From Mesostigma viride (Eukaryota; Streptophyta; Mesostigmatophyceae; Mesostigmatales; Mesostigmataceae), in contig RPFO01000003.1 in assembly GCA_009746045.1 (NCBI GenBank), forward strand, positions 1 through 64,000: a DNA stretch of 64,000 nucleotides, in the 5' to 3' direction. Below the pieces are notes generated by a model. The model saw nothing but the letters and a program-made list of their open reading frames with translations. It did not search any database and was not told where the DNA came from. The stretch's first letter is position 1; every line of letters begins with the position of its first letter. Positions 53,116 to 63,797 of this stretch are shown piece by piece. The position numbers and the translations under genes were made by a program.

Positions 53116-54036
53116 CGGGGTGTGGCAAGGTTAGTGTCCTGTCCCCATACCTATTCATTATTGCATGTCGTGGATCACGTCATGCGCCGGGCACGTGCAT
53201 GCGCGCTTTAAGTACTGGTCTTAAGGGGTTCGAGCCAGGCTTGGACATCCGAGAGAGCGCACGGCGGGGTTAAACCCTGGCTACCGCCTGGCCGACCTGA
53301 TTTATGCGGATGACACCACCCTCATCGCGCGCCCCGAGCACATTCAGACCTGGCTGGACTGTCTGGGCCTGGAGGCGAGGGCGGTGGGGTTGGAGATTAG
53401 TGTCAAAACTGAGGCGATGGTGATTGGGGCCTCCAGCTAGTACACCACCGCTGCCGCGCCTGCTCGACGGGACGGAGGTCCCGTTCCGCGATCGCTTCAA
53501 ACTGTTGGGGCTCCAGTTGGCTCCCTGACACTGCAGACGATGTGGACACCCGCATCGGCCTGGCCTGGGCCAGGCTGCGTTCGCTCAACACCTACTGGCG
53601 CTCGAAGGGCCTGGCAGTGATTGGCCATACGCGATACGCGTCGTACGCGGCCCCAGGTGTATAATAATGTATAATACGCGGTGTATATTGTATTATACGC
53701 TAATCGTACGCTAACCGTTGAAACCCCCTTTTTTGGCATGATTTTGAGGGGTTTTCAACATTCTGAGCAACCAAGCATAGTCTACTGGTGTTTTTCCATA
53801 CCTTTAGCCTATACATGACATATATAGCATGACCTTGGCATTGCCATCACTACCTAAATACAAGCATAGTTTCTAACGGTCTAACTTGATAGTTTCTCTT
53901 CAAAATCGAGACAACATGCAACTAAGTATCATACCAGCATCAATGCACAACTCACTGGAAAGGATGATAAATTTGTAGAACTCAAGATATGCATGCACTA
54001 TACATTGCCCCGAGGTGTCGATGACATTGAAGGGCG

Positions 54037-54570
54037 TCAATGGCATTGAAAGGCGCGAATGAATGCATCGCACAGCTCCTCGTCCAGCTGCTCTTTGCTG
54101 AGCTCATAAGGTGCGGGCAAATTACCGTCGGTGGATTGGCCCTTTGATGATCCGCTGGGCCCAGCCGCCCCAGCAGCGCGCCCCGAGGTGTTGCTGGCAT
54201 GAGCGGACACCCAGTTAAAGGCGTCGGTTTCTACAACGTCTGCAAGCCTGTCTTTAAGTGCCGCCCGCACATCAGCCTGCTTCTTGGCGTCACTAGTCGC
54301 CTTCCACTTCCTGGTATTGCTTTCCTTCTCCGCCTGCTCGACCAGCAGCCTGTAACGGAGTACTCCATCATCCATGTAGTAGTTATTTGTCTGCTGCCCA
54401 TTCTTGAGGATGCGCTCTTTGCTAATGTATGTCCAGACAGTTTCGGATGTGGCCTCTTCTTCATCGGGCCGCACATCATCATCGTGTTCCATTGACTCAT
54501 TCGTGTCAGCCATGCCTGGATGTCGATAATCTACGATATAGGTGCCAGACGACCACGACGTTGCTGGCAC
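54037..54570 (-). CDS. Unknown hydrophilic protein inside the hAT element
   Basis: 177 codons, stop just beyond QCH. Contains MEHDDDVRPDEEEATSETVW, a helical Lys/Glu-rich stretch (LLVEQAEKESNTRKWKATSDAKKQADVRAAL) and ELSKEQLDEELCDAFIRAF. No hAT transposase motif (no CxxH BED finger, no RW or dimerisation domain). Could be a second element-encoded protein or captured host sequence. An internal Met at about residue 20 is an alternative start. Confidence 0.4.
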   Translation of the reverse strand: MPATSWSSGTYIVDYRHPGMADTNESMEHDDDVRPDEEEATSETVWTYISKERILKNGQQTNNYYMDDGVLRYRLLVEQAEKESNTRKWKATSDAKKQADVRAALKDRLADVVETDAFNWVSAHASNTSGRAAGAAGPSGSSKGQSTDGNLPAPYELSKEQLDEELCDAFIRAFQCH

Positions 54571-54828
54571 ACCTTATCACCTTCTTGATCCAGATAAATA
54601 GGTGTACGTTTATTCCAAATATACTGTTGCTTATCACCTTCTTGATGATGAATCCTCAGCCTTCCCGCCTTCACCTTCCCGCCTTCACAAGTCACAATGA
54701 ACGCGCTTTTCGGGGAAATGGGTATATTTTATTAGCCAATTATGGACCAAAGAGGTGAGAGGGGAAATGAGTATCAGCGAATCCTAATGAAGGTGGGCAC
54801 ACACACGTGTGCGGTGACAGGTGAAAGG

Positions 54829-55549
54829 CTAATAGGGCGCGTTATTAGACCAGGGAAGCCATTGGACCTGAGTAATGTCGCCATGAGGCATACTGGTGAA
54901 TACCTGATTACGGCCCAGGAGATCATGAAAAAGCTGGAGCGGGCTGGGCTTGTCGTTATTGGGCCCTGGGTCCCACACCCTGTGTTGTTCCTGAGCTAAC
55001 AGCCAGTAGCGGCGCATAGCCGCATTCCATAGGTATATAAAGCGCCGGACTACGCCGCCGCGGGTATACTCCTCGCGGACCTTAAAGACGGTCTCGTTGC
55101 GTATGGTCCATATCGCGTATAGCATAGTAGTGCGTAGCCATATCCATTCTGCTTGGGAAACTGAAAGCTCGGTCCCTGGTGTGCCAGCAATACCGAAAAT
55201 GATGGTACGCACGCTGATTGGGAGAGTGGGTGGCGATGCCGTCCATGCGGCCCAGATGTTAATGAGCCACGTCCAAACCCCAGGGAGATTACAGTAACTG
55301 AAGAAACCTGTGCTCAATGGTTTCACTAGGGTGCGTGCACAGGCATGATGCATCATGACCAAAACGCTCGTGGAGCGTAGCACAGACCCCTATCGCCCTA
55401 TGCATCAAAAGGTGTTGTACATCAGTGGCCCTGCGGTCCACGAGAGGGTGGTCTACCGCCAGGGTAATCATCTTAACCCAAGAGTAGCCCGGCCAATGTA
55501 TTCCCCAGCGGGCTCGGCCCGGATGGGGCTGATGGTACGTATGCAACAA
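54829..55549 (-). pseudogene. Captured reverse-transcriptase zinc-binding (zf-RVT) fragment
   Basis: Two frames: the first (55,549-55,289) has HERFGHDASCLCTHPSETIEHRFLQ, a CxC...ETxxHxFL pattern as in the zf-RVT domain at the C-terminus of some LINE ORF2 proteins. The second (to 54,829) continues with WTWLINIWAAW and MLYAIWTIRNETVFK (the WxxRN motif of the same domain). One shift near 55,290-55,310 separates them. It is unrelated to the RTE-type ORF2 of families A and C, so it comes from another LINE or a host gene and sits inside the hAT element. Confidence 0.5.
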
Positions 55550-56352
55550 GATATCATAACCCCAATCTGCGGTGTACTCAAAGATACATTTGGGTACATT
55601 ACAATGAACGCGCTTTTAGCTTTAGTGCACTATACACTAGCTAGCTCATCACGCAATTATTTGTTCCTACTACAGGTCGGCGCGCCGCAGTCTAGGCAAT
55701 CAAATGCACCCACCTCGTAAGCCAAAAATATGCCAAAAAATACGCGAAAATACGCAAAAATGCGCAAAAATACGCGTTGCGTATAAAAGTACCCCATTTT
55801 CGTACGCGCCGCTTGCGTATCGCGCATAATACGCTAAATACGGCGTATAATACGGCGTATGGCCAATCACTGGGGCCTGGGCGAGCACCGCAAGCGCATG
55901 CTCTTCAAGGTCCTCGTCCTCACGGTGCTCACGTATGGCGCCGAGGCGTGGACACTCACACCCACACTGGCAGCTAATAAGCTCAACGGCACGGTTTACA
56001 GGATGCTCCGACAGCTAGGTCCTTAACGTAGGGTTTTCCAAGCGCTCGTCATCAGAGTCTTTGTATCATCAGAATATGGTATGCCTCGTATTTCGGACGA
56101 GATTAGGCAGCGTAGGATAGCATTTGTAGGACACCTTGCTCGCACGAGCCAGCTAGGTCGACACCGCCCTTGGTCTGGCAGGCCCTCAGCGGCTTGGCCA
56201 GCCAGGGGGGCACATTCTGACCTGGCCTGGCCCCAAGGGCGTTCCCAAAAGGGTAGGGAAACCCGCGAGTGTCACGAACTACACCCAGATGTTGCTGGAC
56301 GACCTACTAAGTGCATGGTCCCAGCCCAGTTTGAACACCGCATCCCCTCTCT

Positions 56353-58543
56353 TCCGCGCGTTTTTTCGCTCCCCGGCGCTGGTCAGCATTTTGTTTACGA
56401 TTTGCTGCTTGCCTCGACGATATACGCTTGGATGATTTAGCTTGGCTGTTATTACATCACACATGTTCCATGATGGCACGAGCCACGAGGTAGCCATGGC
56501 TTAGTAGCTGACGGCGGAGCTCATAACTTTCACGTTTGAGCACCGAATTTAGCCGTGAATATCACAATCGACGCGTCTTTCTACGACGCACATGCTGATA
56601 TAATTTTCCGAAGCTATTACGCAATACACGATGAGCAAACGCCTCTCGACGCAACGCAGCCTGGCGGCTGCGCTTAGCAATGAAAATACGTCTGCAGCGC
56701 CGGCTGCAGCTTCGCCAACCGGCCCAGAAGGCAGCGGCGCCACTAGCCAAGCTCTAGTGGTCGCCCATCCCCCTGCTGAGCCCGCATCGCCAGCAGCGTC
56801 GCCAGAACCCAAGCGCAGTCGATCGCCCTGCCGAGCCGAGCTGGGTCGAGCTCGAATTTGTAGCCGAAGCCCGCCACTGAGCCCGGCTTCTTGGACAAGT
56901 TTACCGAGGACCACATCCTGGGCTGCGTGTTTTGGGGATCACACGCCTCGCTTGTTGAATTGTGCAAGCAGCTCTTCAACCGAGGCCGCCTCTTTGATTC
57001 TCGCCTGAATCGCGTCTCCTCTTTCGACCACTTTCCCAGCCTCCGCTGCCCCCACCTCCAGGAATACGCTCTCTTCTCCATCCTTGGACGCTCCATCTCG
57101 GAGCTTAATTGGCCCCCAAAGCCCCTCACCATCACCTTAACCGAAGCCTCCATCCGCTCACTCCTCCAGGAGGCCCTCGAGCAGCACGTGGCCCCCATCG
57201 CAGCAGATGTGGCGGTCATGGGCAGGCTGCACGCTGCATGGCTGCCGAGCTCCCCCTCCTCTCCACCGCCACCTCCACCATCTCCACCGCCTGGCACCTC
57301 CACCCTCCTCGCCTCCTCCACCGCCACCACCTCCACCTCCGACGCCATCACCGCCCTGGCAGCTCCGTGACATCGACCAGCGTCAAAAAGTAAGGACAAC
57401 GCCATCGCTATCGAGGTTCTGCAGAACACCGCAGGCCTCACCGCCCAGCTGCGGTGAAGGACATTGCCGCCAAGCCAGCCCCGGCTGGCCGGCTGGCCTG
57501 GCCGGCGATGCTCCTCCCATCACCACCTGGGCGGACATGCTTAAGCAACATACCACCTCCACCACCTCCGCCGTCGCAGCCCAGCTTCAACGGCAGACGC
57601 TTGACCTCCGCGAGGAGGCCGAGCTCGCCAAGCGCAGCCTCAACGCCATACTCAAGAACTTCGACATGGAAGAAGGTGAGAATTCCGAGAAGCTTGCACG
57701 TGCGTTTGAGAGCAAAATCCTTGCACGCATGGGCCTCCTTGGTGAGATTAAGCTGACCGCCCACCGCCTCCCCCGCGCGCGGGGCCGTAAGGTAGGGGCG
57801 CCTCCGCTTCTTCTCATCTTTGACAGCCCAGCGGACAAGATTTCGTTTCTCAGACGCCGCAGCAAGCGGCTCGAGAACACTGACTCCCTTCACCGTGGAC
57901 GACGACTTGACCCTGGCGCAGCAACAACGGCGACGGGAGCTTAATGGCCGACCTACCTCCAGCTCCGGCAGACCAAGGCGGGCCAGCCAGTGTACTGGAA
58001 GGGGGCGGCCATCTACGTCGGCCACAAGCCCTGGCACGCGACCCCCTCGACCACCGCGGCCCCAGCGACTCCGGCAGCCCCAGCCTAGGGGAATACAGCA
58101 GCAGTAGTGTAATTAGACAGTGGCCTTGTACATGCCCGCCTACTACAGGCACTATACCTAGCCTTTTCTAGTCATGTACATGTGTGCCTATGATGAGCCA
58201 CCCTCCAGATGCTACCTAGCTTTATTTAATTATGCAGTGCCCATGCAGGGGGTCACTCCCTGCTGAGAAGCCATGCCCTAGCTTTTGTATAGCTGTGCTG
58301 ATCTTCCCCACCTATGACAGGCTCCCCTTAGTTAGCTGGGTGTTGCCTGAAACTCTGGGTGGTGCAGGTGCCCTAGTGCACCTAGAGCAAGTGTTGTTTA
58401 CATTCCCACCCTTGCAGGAAGTAGCTTAGAATGTATGATAGGCCATATGCCCCTTCTCTGGGCTATGTGCTACTACATATACTCCCAACGGAGTTATGTT
58501 ACAATTCAATTCAATTCAATTCAATTAATTCAATTCAATTCAA
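56353..58543 (+). mobile_element. ORF1-only retroelement, copy 1 (complete)
   Basis: Perfect 10-bp duplication TCCCCTCTCT at 56,343-56,352 and 58,544-58,553, in a LINE C copy whose sequence resumes after it. 5' leader with CTCATAACTTTCACG and GATATAATTTTCC, ORF1 (56,631-58,088), a 3' UTR of about 400 bp, stem-loop ACTCC-CAAC-GGAGT at 58,481-58,494, and an (AATTC)n tail (58,502-58,543). No ORF2. Confidence 0.9.
56631..58088 (+). pseudogene. ORF1 of copy 1, frameshifted
   Basis: ATG 56,631 gives MSKRLSTQRSLAAALSNEN. The same modules as the ORF1 at 49,832-51,215 follow in several frames: QEYALFSILGRSISELNW, the coiled coil (QLQRQTLDLREEAELAKRSL), NAILKNFDMEEGENSEKLARAF, HRLPRARG and a broken C-terminal domain; stop TAG 58,086-58,088. 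Compared with copy 2 it has extra bases near 57,390, 57,450, 57,786, 57,862 and 57,937. Not functional. Confidence 0.7.
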
Positions 58544-59080
58544 TCCCCTCTCTCTCCCTTCTTTGGACTGCCATATGCAGAACAAGACGCGGTGGCAGCA
58601 GATTGTCAAGGCTCACACGCCAGACCCTGTGGGCAAGCCACCTCCCCCCAAGAGGAGGAGGCGTTTTGATGAGTAGTGTATAGTTAGGCTTTTTCTAGAT
58701 AGCTTAGAGTTAGGTTAGTTCGATTGCGCGGCTTCCTCCACTCCACCCATCCATCATGGAATATTCTGATTTGGCACCCATCCATCATGGAATATGTGCT
58801 ACACTAGGAAGTCAGGATTGAGAAAACTGAGAAACCCTGAGAAAAATTGAGAAAAACCTGAGAAGAGCCGAGAAAAATTGAGAAGTGACTGAGAAGAGCT
58901 GAGAAGAGCTGAGAAAAACCTGAGAAGAGCTGAGAAAAACCTGAGAAAAGGGGGTGAGAAAAATTGAGAAGAGCTGAGAAGAAATTGAGAATTTGAAAAT
59001 CTGAGAAAAGTGAGACTTCACTCGGACTGAGAAAAGTGAGAAATCACAAGAACTGAGAAAAATGAAAAACCACGAGAGAG

Positions 59081-60031
59081 TGAAAAAAAGATTATGATAG
59101 CAGCAAGCACTGCCAACATAATTTCAGCAAGGCAATCAAGGCAACAGGTTTTTTTTATTAAAAAATAATTTATTTACGTATGAAAGCCGTCCTTTTGTGC
59201 ATGTATTTCTTGACATGGCCCTGCCATAAACTCGTCTAATTCTCTAGCTTGCTGAAATTTTTCAAAGAAGATGGCTACAACTATGTTGCCATGGCTGTCT
59301 TTCACAAGGCCGCTTGCATAGCTTGATGCCCCAAATTGAAGATGTCGGTGCCGTTTGTATGCGCCACAAACTGAAAAGAATGCAAAACAAAAGCAGAACA
59401 CAGGAATGGAAAATCAGCACCATACATAAGAAAGCATTTTATGTGCAGTCACAGAAGCCACAACTTGAAAAAATACCGGCACGACATCCACCTAGGTCTG
59501 ACTACATGGTGGCGTTAAACGGCCAGACCAGCACTGTGGTGCACATCACAAGATGAACATGCATTTAAAATCCACATCTCAAAACATACCTTAATGAGTC
59601 GCTTGACGCATTGCCGGTGTCCTGTACTTCTGCAAAAAAAAGAATCCGTTGTGCAACCAGAACATGCATGAAATAGCATAAGGCTAGGTGACTGTACTAG
59701 ATTTATAAAGCCGTCAATAACCCATTGATTCATACTGACCATTCAGCGGCGGTTCTGAAATTGTAACCATTGATCATTTAATGAATACTATACAACACTG
59801 TTATGGCTTTATGACACATCTGTCATTGCCTTTCATCAAATACGATGACAGCTGGTTAACAAAGCTGGTCGCTTGCTAGGGCATCATGCTGGCCGCTCCC
59901 ATTTCATTCTATTGGTGCTTGCAAGAATCCAAGCAACCCGCGACACAATATGCAAGAGAAAAAAAAGATATCAGATCCTTGACATAGACCTCACCATTCT
60001 ACAAGGAAGAGCTCACCAGCACCTAACCGTC
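59081..60031. other. Interior of the TIR element, non-coding
   Basis: AT-rich, with a short minus-strand frame at 59,174-59,401 (MFCFCFAFFSVCGAYKRHR) that starts like a secretion signal but has no similarity I recognise. Confidence 0.3.
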
Positions 60032-60775
60032 CATGCAGCAAATGTGTAGAACACGATTTATGACCCAATACTCACTTTTATGGCAAAGCAGCCCATACAC
60101 ATGAATCACACCATGCACCAGATGTCACACGAGCAAGCCACAACATGGTCGTCGGATCATAAAGCAACAAACGTGAAAACGATAGCGGCCCGAATCTGAG
60201 ATTCCGCGGCACACAGAAAATAAGAAGGCTCAGAAGCTACCAGCAAGGGATCGAACATAGGACCTTAGGCATGATTTCATGCAGCAAATGTGTAGAACAC
60301 GATTTATGACCCAACACTCACTCTTATGGCAAAGCAGCCCATACACATGAATCACACCATGCACCAGATGTCACACGAGCAAGCCACGACATTGTCGTCG
60401 GATCAGAAAGCAATAAACGTGAAAACGATAGCGGCCCAAATCTGAGATTCCGCGGAACACAGAAAATAAGAAAGCTCAGAAGCTACCAGCAAGGGATCGA
60501 ACATAGGACCTTAGGCATGATTTCATGCAGCGAATGTGTAGAACACGATTCATGACCCAACACTCACTCTTATGGCAGAGCAACCCATACACATGAACAA
60601 CACCATGCACCAGATGTCACACGAGCAAGCCACGACATTGTCGTCGGATCAGAAAGCAATAAACGTGAAAACGATAGCGGCCCAAATCTGAGATTCCGCG
60701 GAACACAGAAAATAAGAAAGCTCAGAAGCTACCAGCAAGGGATCGAACATAGGACCTTTGGCATGATTTCGCGGC
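60032..60775 (+). repeat. Three 246-bp tandem repeats
   Basis: AATGTGTAGAACACGATT occurs at 60,041, 60,287 and 60,533 (with small variants). An inverted partial copy lies at about 61,608-61,720 (TTCGATTCCTTGCTGGTAGCTTCTA). All within the TIR element. Confidence 0.9.
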
Positions 60776-62134
60776 TGTGTGAGTCTCCAGATCCGAAGGC
60801 ATCTCACTTAATTAACGTTTCGAAACAGCCAAACTGCGAAAAACCTCTTACCGGAGGGAGTCGCCAATATCAAGGAGACAACCAGCGCAGGCCAGAAATC
60901 GGGAGAATCCGGACCATGGTAGCTCGAGCCTGCCGTTATCTTGTCCGCGTTTTCGAGTCGTGCAGGATTATGAATATGAATGGAGATGGAAATGTGTAGC
61001 CTTGTGCATTGAAATTATGGCTGGCTGACGTGTAGAGCGACGAGATGACCTAGACGGTGGGGCCGGAAACAGCTTGCTTGATTGTGTTTCTCGTGGGGAA
61101 CGAGTCCAACGACTACTTTCTCTGGGCGGCAAACTGCGGCAAATTGAACGCAAGCCTCATCTTGAAATCTTGACCGTCGAAATGTAACGATCCGACGACT
61201 TCTGCAGTATGCCGCGTAATTTTCTGTTGCGGAAGAGCCGTTGGGCCGGTTCCCGACGCGGGCGACCAGTGGTTTGCATTAAGTTAACTTACCTGAAGTT
61301 CTCCAACAGAAATGACCCAAGCCGCATGATGGCACTCATCGACGGCCTCAGTTCGGCCCGATTTTGGCGGCACCCAATTTGACCCCAACGGCACCTACCG
61401 ACAAATACATACGTTTCATGCGCACCACGACCCCTTTGAGCTCTGCTATGGCGGTGGTGCTGTGGGGCCCGCATCAGACTGGGGGCCCTTATCTGCTATG
61501 GCGGTGCTGCCGTTGAGCCCGCATCAGACTGCAGGCCCTTTATGCAGGCGGGCCCTTAATGCATGTTACTTATTTATTCTTGTGCATACAAATATGAAGC
61601 AATGAAGTCCTATGTTCGATTCCTTGCTGGTAGCTTCTAGGCTTTCTTACTTTCTGTGCTCCGCGGAATCTCAGATTTGGGCAGCTAGCGTTTTCACGTT
61701 TGTTGCTTTCTGACGACAATGAAGCAATGAAGTCGTGTCCTCCGGATTTTTGCATTTGGACCGTGTGCAGTTCTTGGAAACATGCATGGCATATGGCTAA
61801 TGTAATGACTGACTAGCTAGACCGTTTCAGTGGTTTTTCATTTGCGGGTATTTCCTCGTAAATGGTGGGAAAGCGATCGCAGAAATCGTTCTCACCACTA
61901 GACACTCCCGGCCAGTGAAGCTCGAAAAACACGCCCTGATCAAGCAAGCTGTTTCCGGCCCCACTGTACAGGTCATCTTACAGTCGCTCTTTGCGTAAGC
62001 CAGCCATAATTTCAAGGAACAAGGCTACACATTTGCATACGCTTTTCTTGGTTATCGGTGTGCCTCTGTTTGAATGCAGGGGGGATCGCTGTGCCGACAC
62101 AACGCGTTCAACGTGCTGGGCATCAAATGAGGGA
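60776..62134. other. Interior of the TIR element, dispersed-repeat copies
   Basis: 60,917-61,090 and the inverted 61,810-62,060 match 20,066-20,375. Between them is non-coding DNA with a doubled segment (CTGCTATGGCGGTG at about 61,444 and 61,494). No gene. Confidence 0.5.
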
Positions 62135-62440
62135 TCTGGGCGACCACCAGTGCGCGACTAGTGTCGCCACTTCTTTCCGGACCTGAGGGCGAGGCTGCAG
62201 CCGGAGCTGCAGACGTACTTTCAGGGCTTAGCGCAGCTGCCAGGCTGCGTTGCGTCGAGGAGCGTTTGCTCGTCATATATTGCGCAATAGCTTCGGAAAA
62301 GTATATCAGCGTGTGCGTCTTAGAAAGACGAAGTGATTGTGATATTCACAGCCGAATTGGGTGCCCAAACGTGAAAGTTATGAGCTCCGTTGTCAGCCAT
62401 GGCTACCTCGTGGCTCGTGGCTTGGATGGTACATTGGCTA
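62135..62440 (-). mobile_element. ORF1-only retroelement, 5' end fragment
   Basis: Minus strand: 5' leader (CTCATAACTTTCACG, hairpin GTCTTTCTAAGAC, GATATA) and the first codons of ORF1 (start at about 62,276, STQRSLAAAL) ending abruptly near 62,140. It is truncated at the 3' side, unlike a normal reverse-transcription product, so it was probably captured by rearrangement. Confidence 0.7.
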
Positions 62441-62854
62441 TATTGTATGATAACCCTATATTTTTCACATTCCATCTCTACCATGCTCACCGCTTGCAAT
62501 GTGATGCGTTTGTATCAAGTGTGTGAATCTCCTCGTTCTCAGTCCTTGTGGTTTTCTCTGCTTTCTCAGTTCTTGCGGTTTTCTCAGTTGTGGCCTTGGA
62601 CTTGTTTGAGAAAATTGAGAATGATTCTCAATTCTTCTCAGCACTTCTCAGGCCATTTCTCAGGTTTCGTGAAAATTTTCTCAAAAACTGAGACCAATCT
62701 GAGAATTTTCTCAGTTCTTCTCAATCGTCCTGAGAAAAACTGAGATTTTTCTCAGTTCTTCTCAATTTGCTGAGAAAAATCTCAGAAAAACGCCCAAATT
62801 GAGAAAAACTGAGAAAAAAGTGAGAAATTTCTCAACCCCCTCTTCCTAGTGTAC

Positions 62855-62945
62855 ATGATCTCCCAACGGAGGCATGTTATAATTTAATTTTTAATTTAAT
62901 TTAATGCCTCCGTTGGGAGATCATGTAGCACATATTCCTTGATGG
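62855..62945. repeat. Tail-to-tail LINE C 3' ends forming a palindrome
   Basis: ATGATCTCCCAACGGAGGCAT (62,856-62,876) faces its complement at about 62,905-62,925 across the AT tail. The right arm continues with TGTAGCACATATTCC, so a second LINE C 3' end in minus orientation follows. Confidence 0.8.
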
Positions 62946-63060
62946 ATGGTGGAGTCTATAATGGGACCCCCATGGATGTTGCAAATCTATGGAATTCAGC
63001 CATGCTATGCCTATGCAGAGAGATGCTCTCTGTCGAGAAGCCATGCCCTAGCCCTTGTAT
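62946..63060 (+). mobile_element. Scrap related to the ORF1-only 3' UTR
   Basis: GAGAAGCCATGCCCTAGC and its surroundings match 58,265-58,290 of copy 1. Confidence 0.5.
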
Positions 63061-63797
63061 TAATTAATTAATAGACACGTGACTGCGTCACGTGAGCATA
63101 AGTCCTCAGTGGGAGGGGAACATGGGATGGAATGGATGGTATAAGCTATCTAGGTCCTAGTTACAGGGGTGTGGGCACCGCGGCCCGAATCGCTATGAAT
63201 GCCATACTTGGTCACACGCGGAGCCCCCACAGGCTTGGGGTTGGTCTCCTTCATCACTACTTGCCATCTATCCTTGCGCACCATCTGCCTCCATATTACA
63301 GACAAACCAGGAGGCTGCCCAGGTGTGAGCCCGTCACGTCTAGTGTAGCACATGTCCATGCCGAGTCTATCACGAAATGTCCACGGGTGGCGGCCCTGCC
63401 GCGCGCGGCCGGGGGCACGCCAGGTTAGGACATATCGCCCAGGCTGGGCGGGCTTGGTGCCAGCTAGTCTATCTGAGGTATCTACCTGATCTGTGCGGGC
63501 CAGGTGCCCGGCTAGGCCCAGGCGCCTGTGCCTAATAATGTGGGAAACATAGGGCAAATCAGCGTACAAATCCTCATTACTAATGTGCAAACCAAAGGGG
63601 ATGTTAAGGGCCTTGCGCAGCATCTTGGTGACGGCGCCGTCGAGTCGTTGCTCCAGCTCCTGCGTCAGTGCCCACGTCTCGGCGCCGTAGGTCAGGATCG
63701 TCAGAATGACGACCTTGAAGAGGTCACGCTTGACGATCCGGGGTAGGGCGGGGTTGGTCCACCAGCGGCGGTGGTCATGGAGGTGCGCCCACGCCAT
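63061..63797 (-). mobile_element. RTE-like LINE of a further family, 5'-truncated
   Basis: Minus strand, tail TTAATTAATTA at 63,060-63,072. The frame from about 63,797 to 63,150 encodes AWAHLHDHRRWWTNPALP, IVKRDLFKVVILTILTYGAETWALTQELEQRLDG, HIIRHRRLGLAGHLARTDQVDTS and a C-terminus ending near 63,150, homologous to but clearly distinct from families A and C. The 3' hairpin CACGTGAC-TGC-GTCACGTG lies at about 63,076-63,094, unlike the CAAC-loop hairpin. The frame is open. Confidence 0.8.

Larger units (their letters stand above)
53616..55872. mobile_element. hAT-type DNA transposon, no transposase visible
   Basis: Perfect 18-bp terminal inverted repeats CAGTGATTGGCCATACGC and an 8-bp duplication GGGCCTGG at 53,608-53,615 and 55,873-55,880, diagnostic of the hAT superfamily. 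The LINE sequence resumes exactly across the site. Both ends are rich in TACGC/GCGTA subterminal motifs (53,630-53,720 and 55,738-55,860). The interior carries two unrelated minus-strand coding remnants. 2,257 bp. Confidence 0.88.
58802..62851. mobile_element. 4.05-kb TIR element with TA duplication and TGAGAA subterminal repeats
   Basis: Ends CACTAGGAAG...CTTCCTAGTG with TA at 58,800-58,801 and 62,852-62,853; the LINE C 3' end reads through when it is removed (GTGCTA / CATGATC). About 270 bp at the left and 330 bp at the right are packed with CTGAGAAAA-type motifs in opposite orientation. No transposase frame. The interior contains 246-bp tandem repeats, dispersed-repeat copies and an ORF1-only fragment. 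Superfamily unclear: TA duplication suggests Tc1/mariner-like, CACTA-type ends do not fit that. Confidence 0.75.
48405..62905 (+). mobile_element. RTE-like LINE family C, one long degenerate copy split by nested insertions
   Basis: Pieces in order: 48,405-49,175 (5' leader with CTCATAACTTTTG and GATATAATTTTC; ORF1 coiled-coil part), 51,939-53,615 (ORF1 C-terminal domain, then RT from LGESQVGFR with YADD at 53,303-53,314), 55,881-56,342 (ORF2 C-terminus), 58,554-58,801 and 62,854-62,905 (3' UTR, stem-loop at 62,860-62,871, AT tail). The piece joining ORF1 to RT near 52,275 lacks the endonuclease and the RT N-terminus, so an internal deletion of perhaps 2 kb precedes or accompanies decay. The 5' limit is approximate. 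Confidence 0.8.

Noticed and set aside
60032-60775. Coding repeats or a satellite gene
   Set aside because: No frame is conserved across the three 246-bp units.
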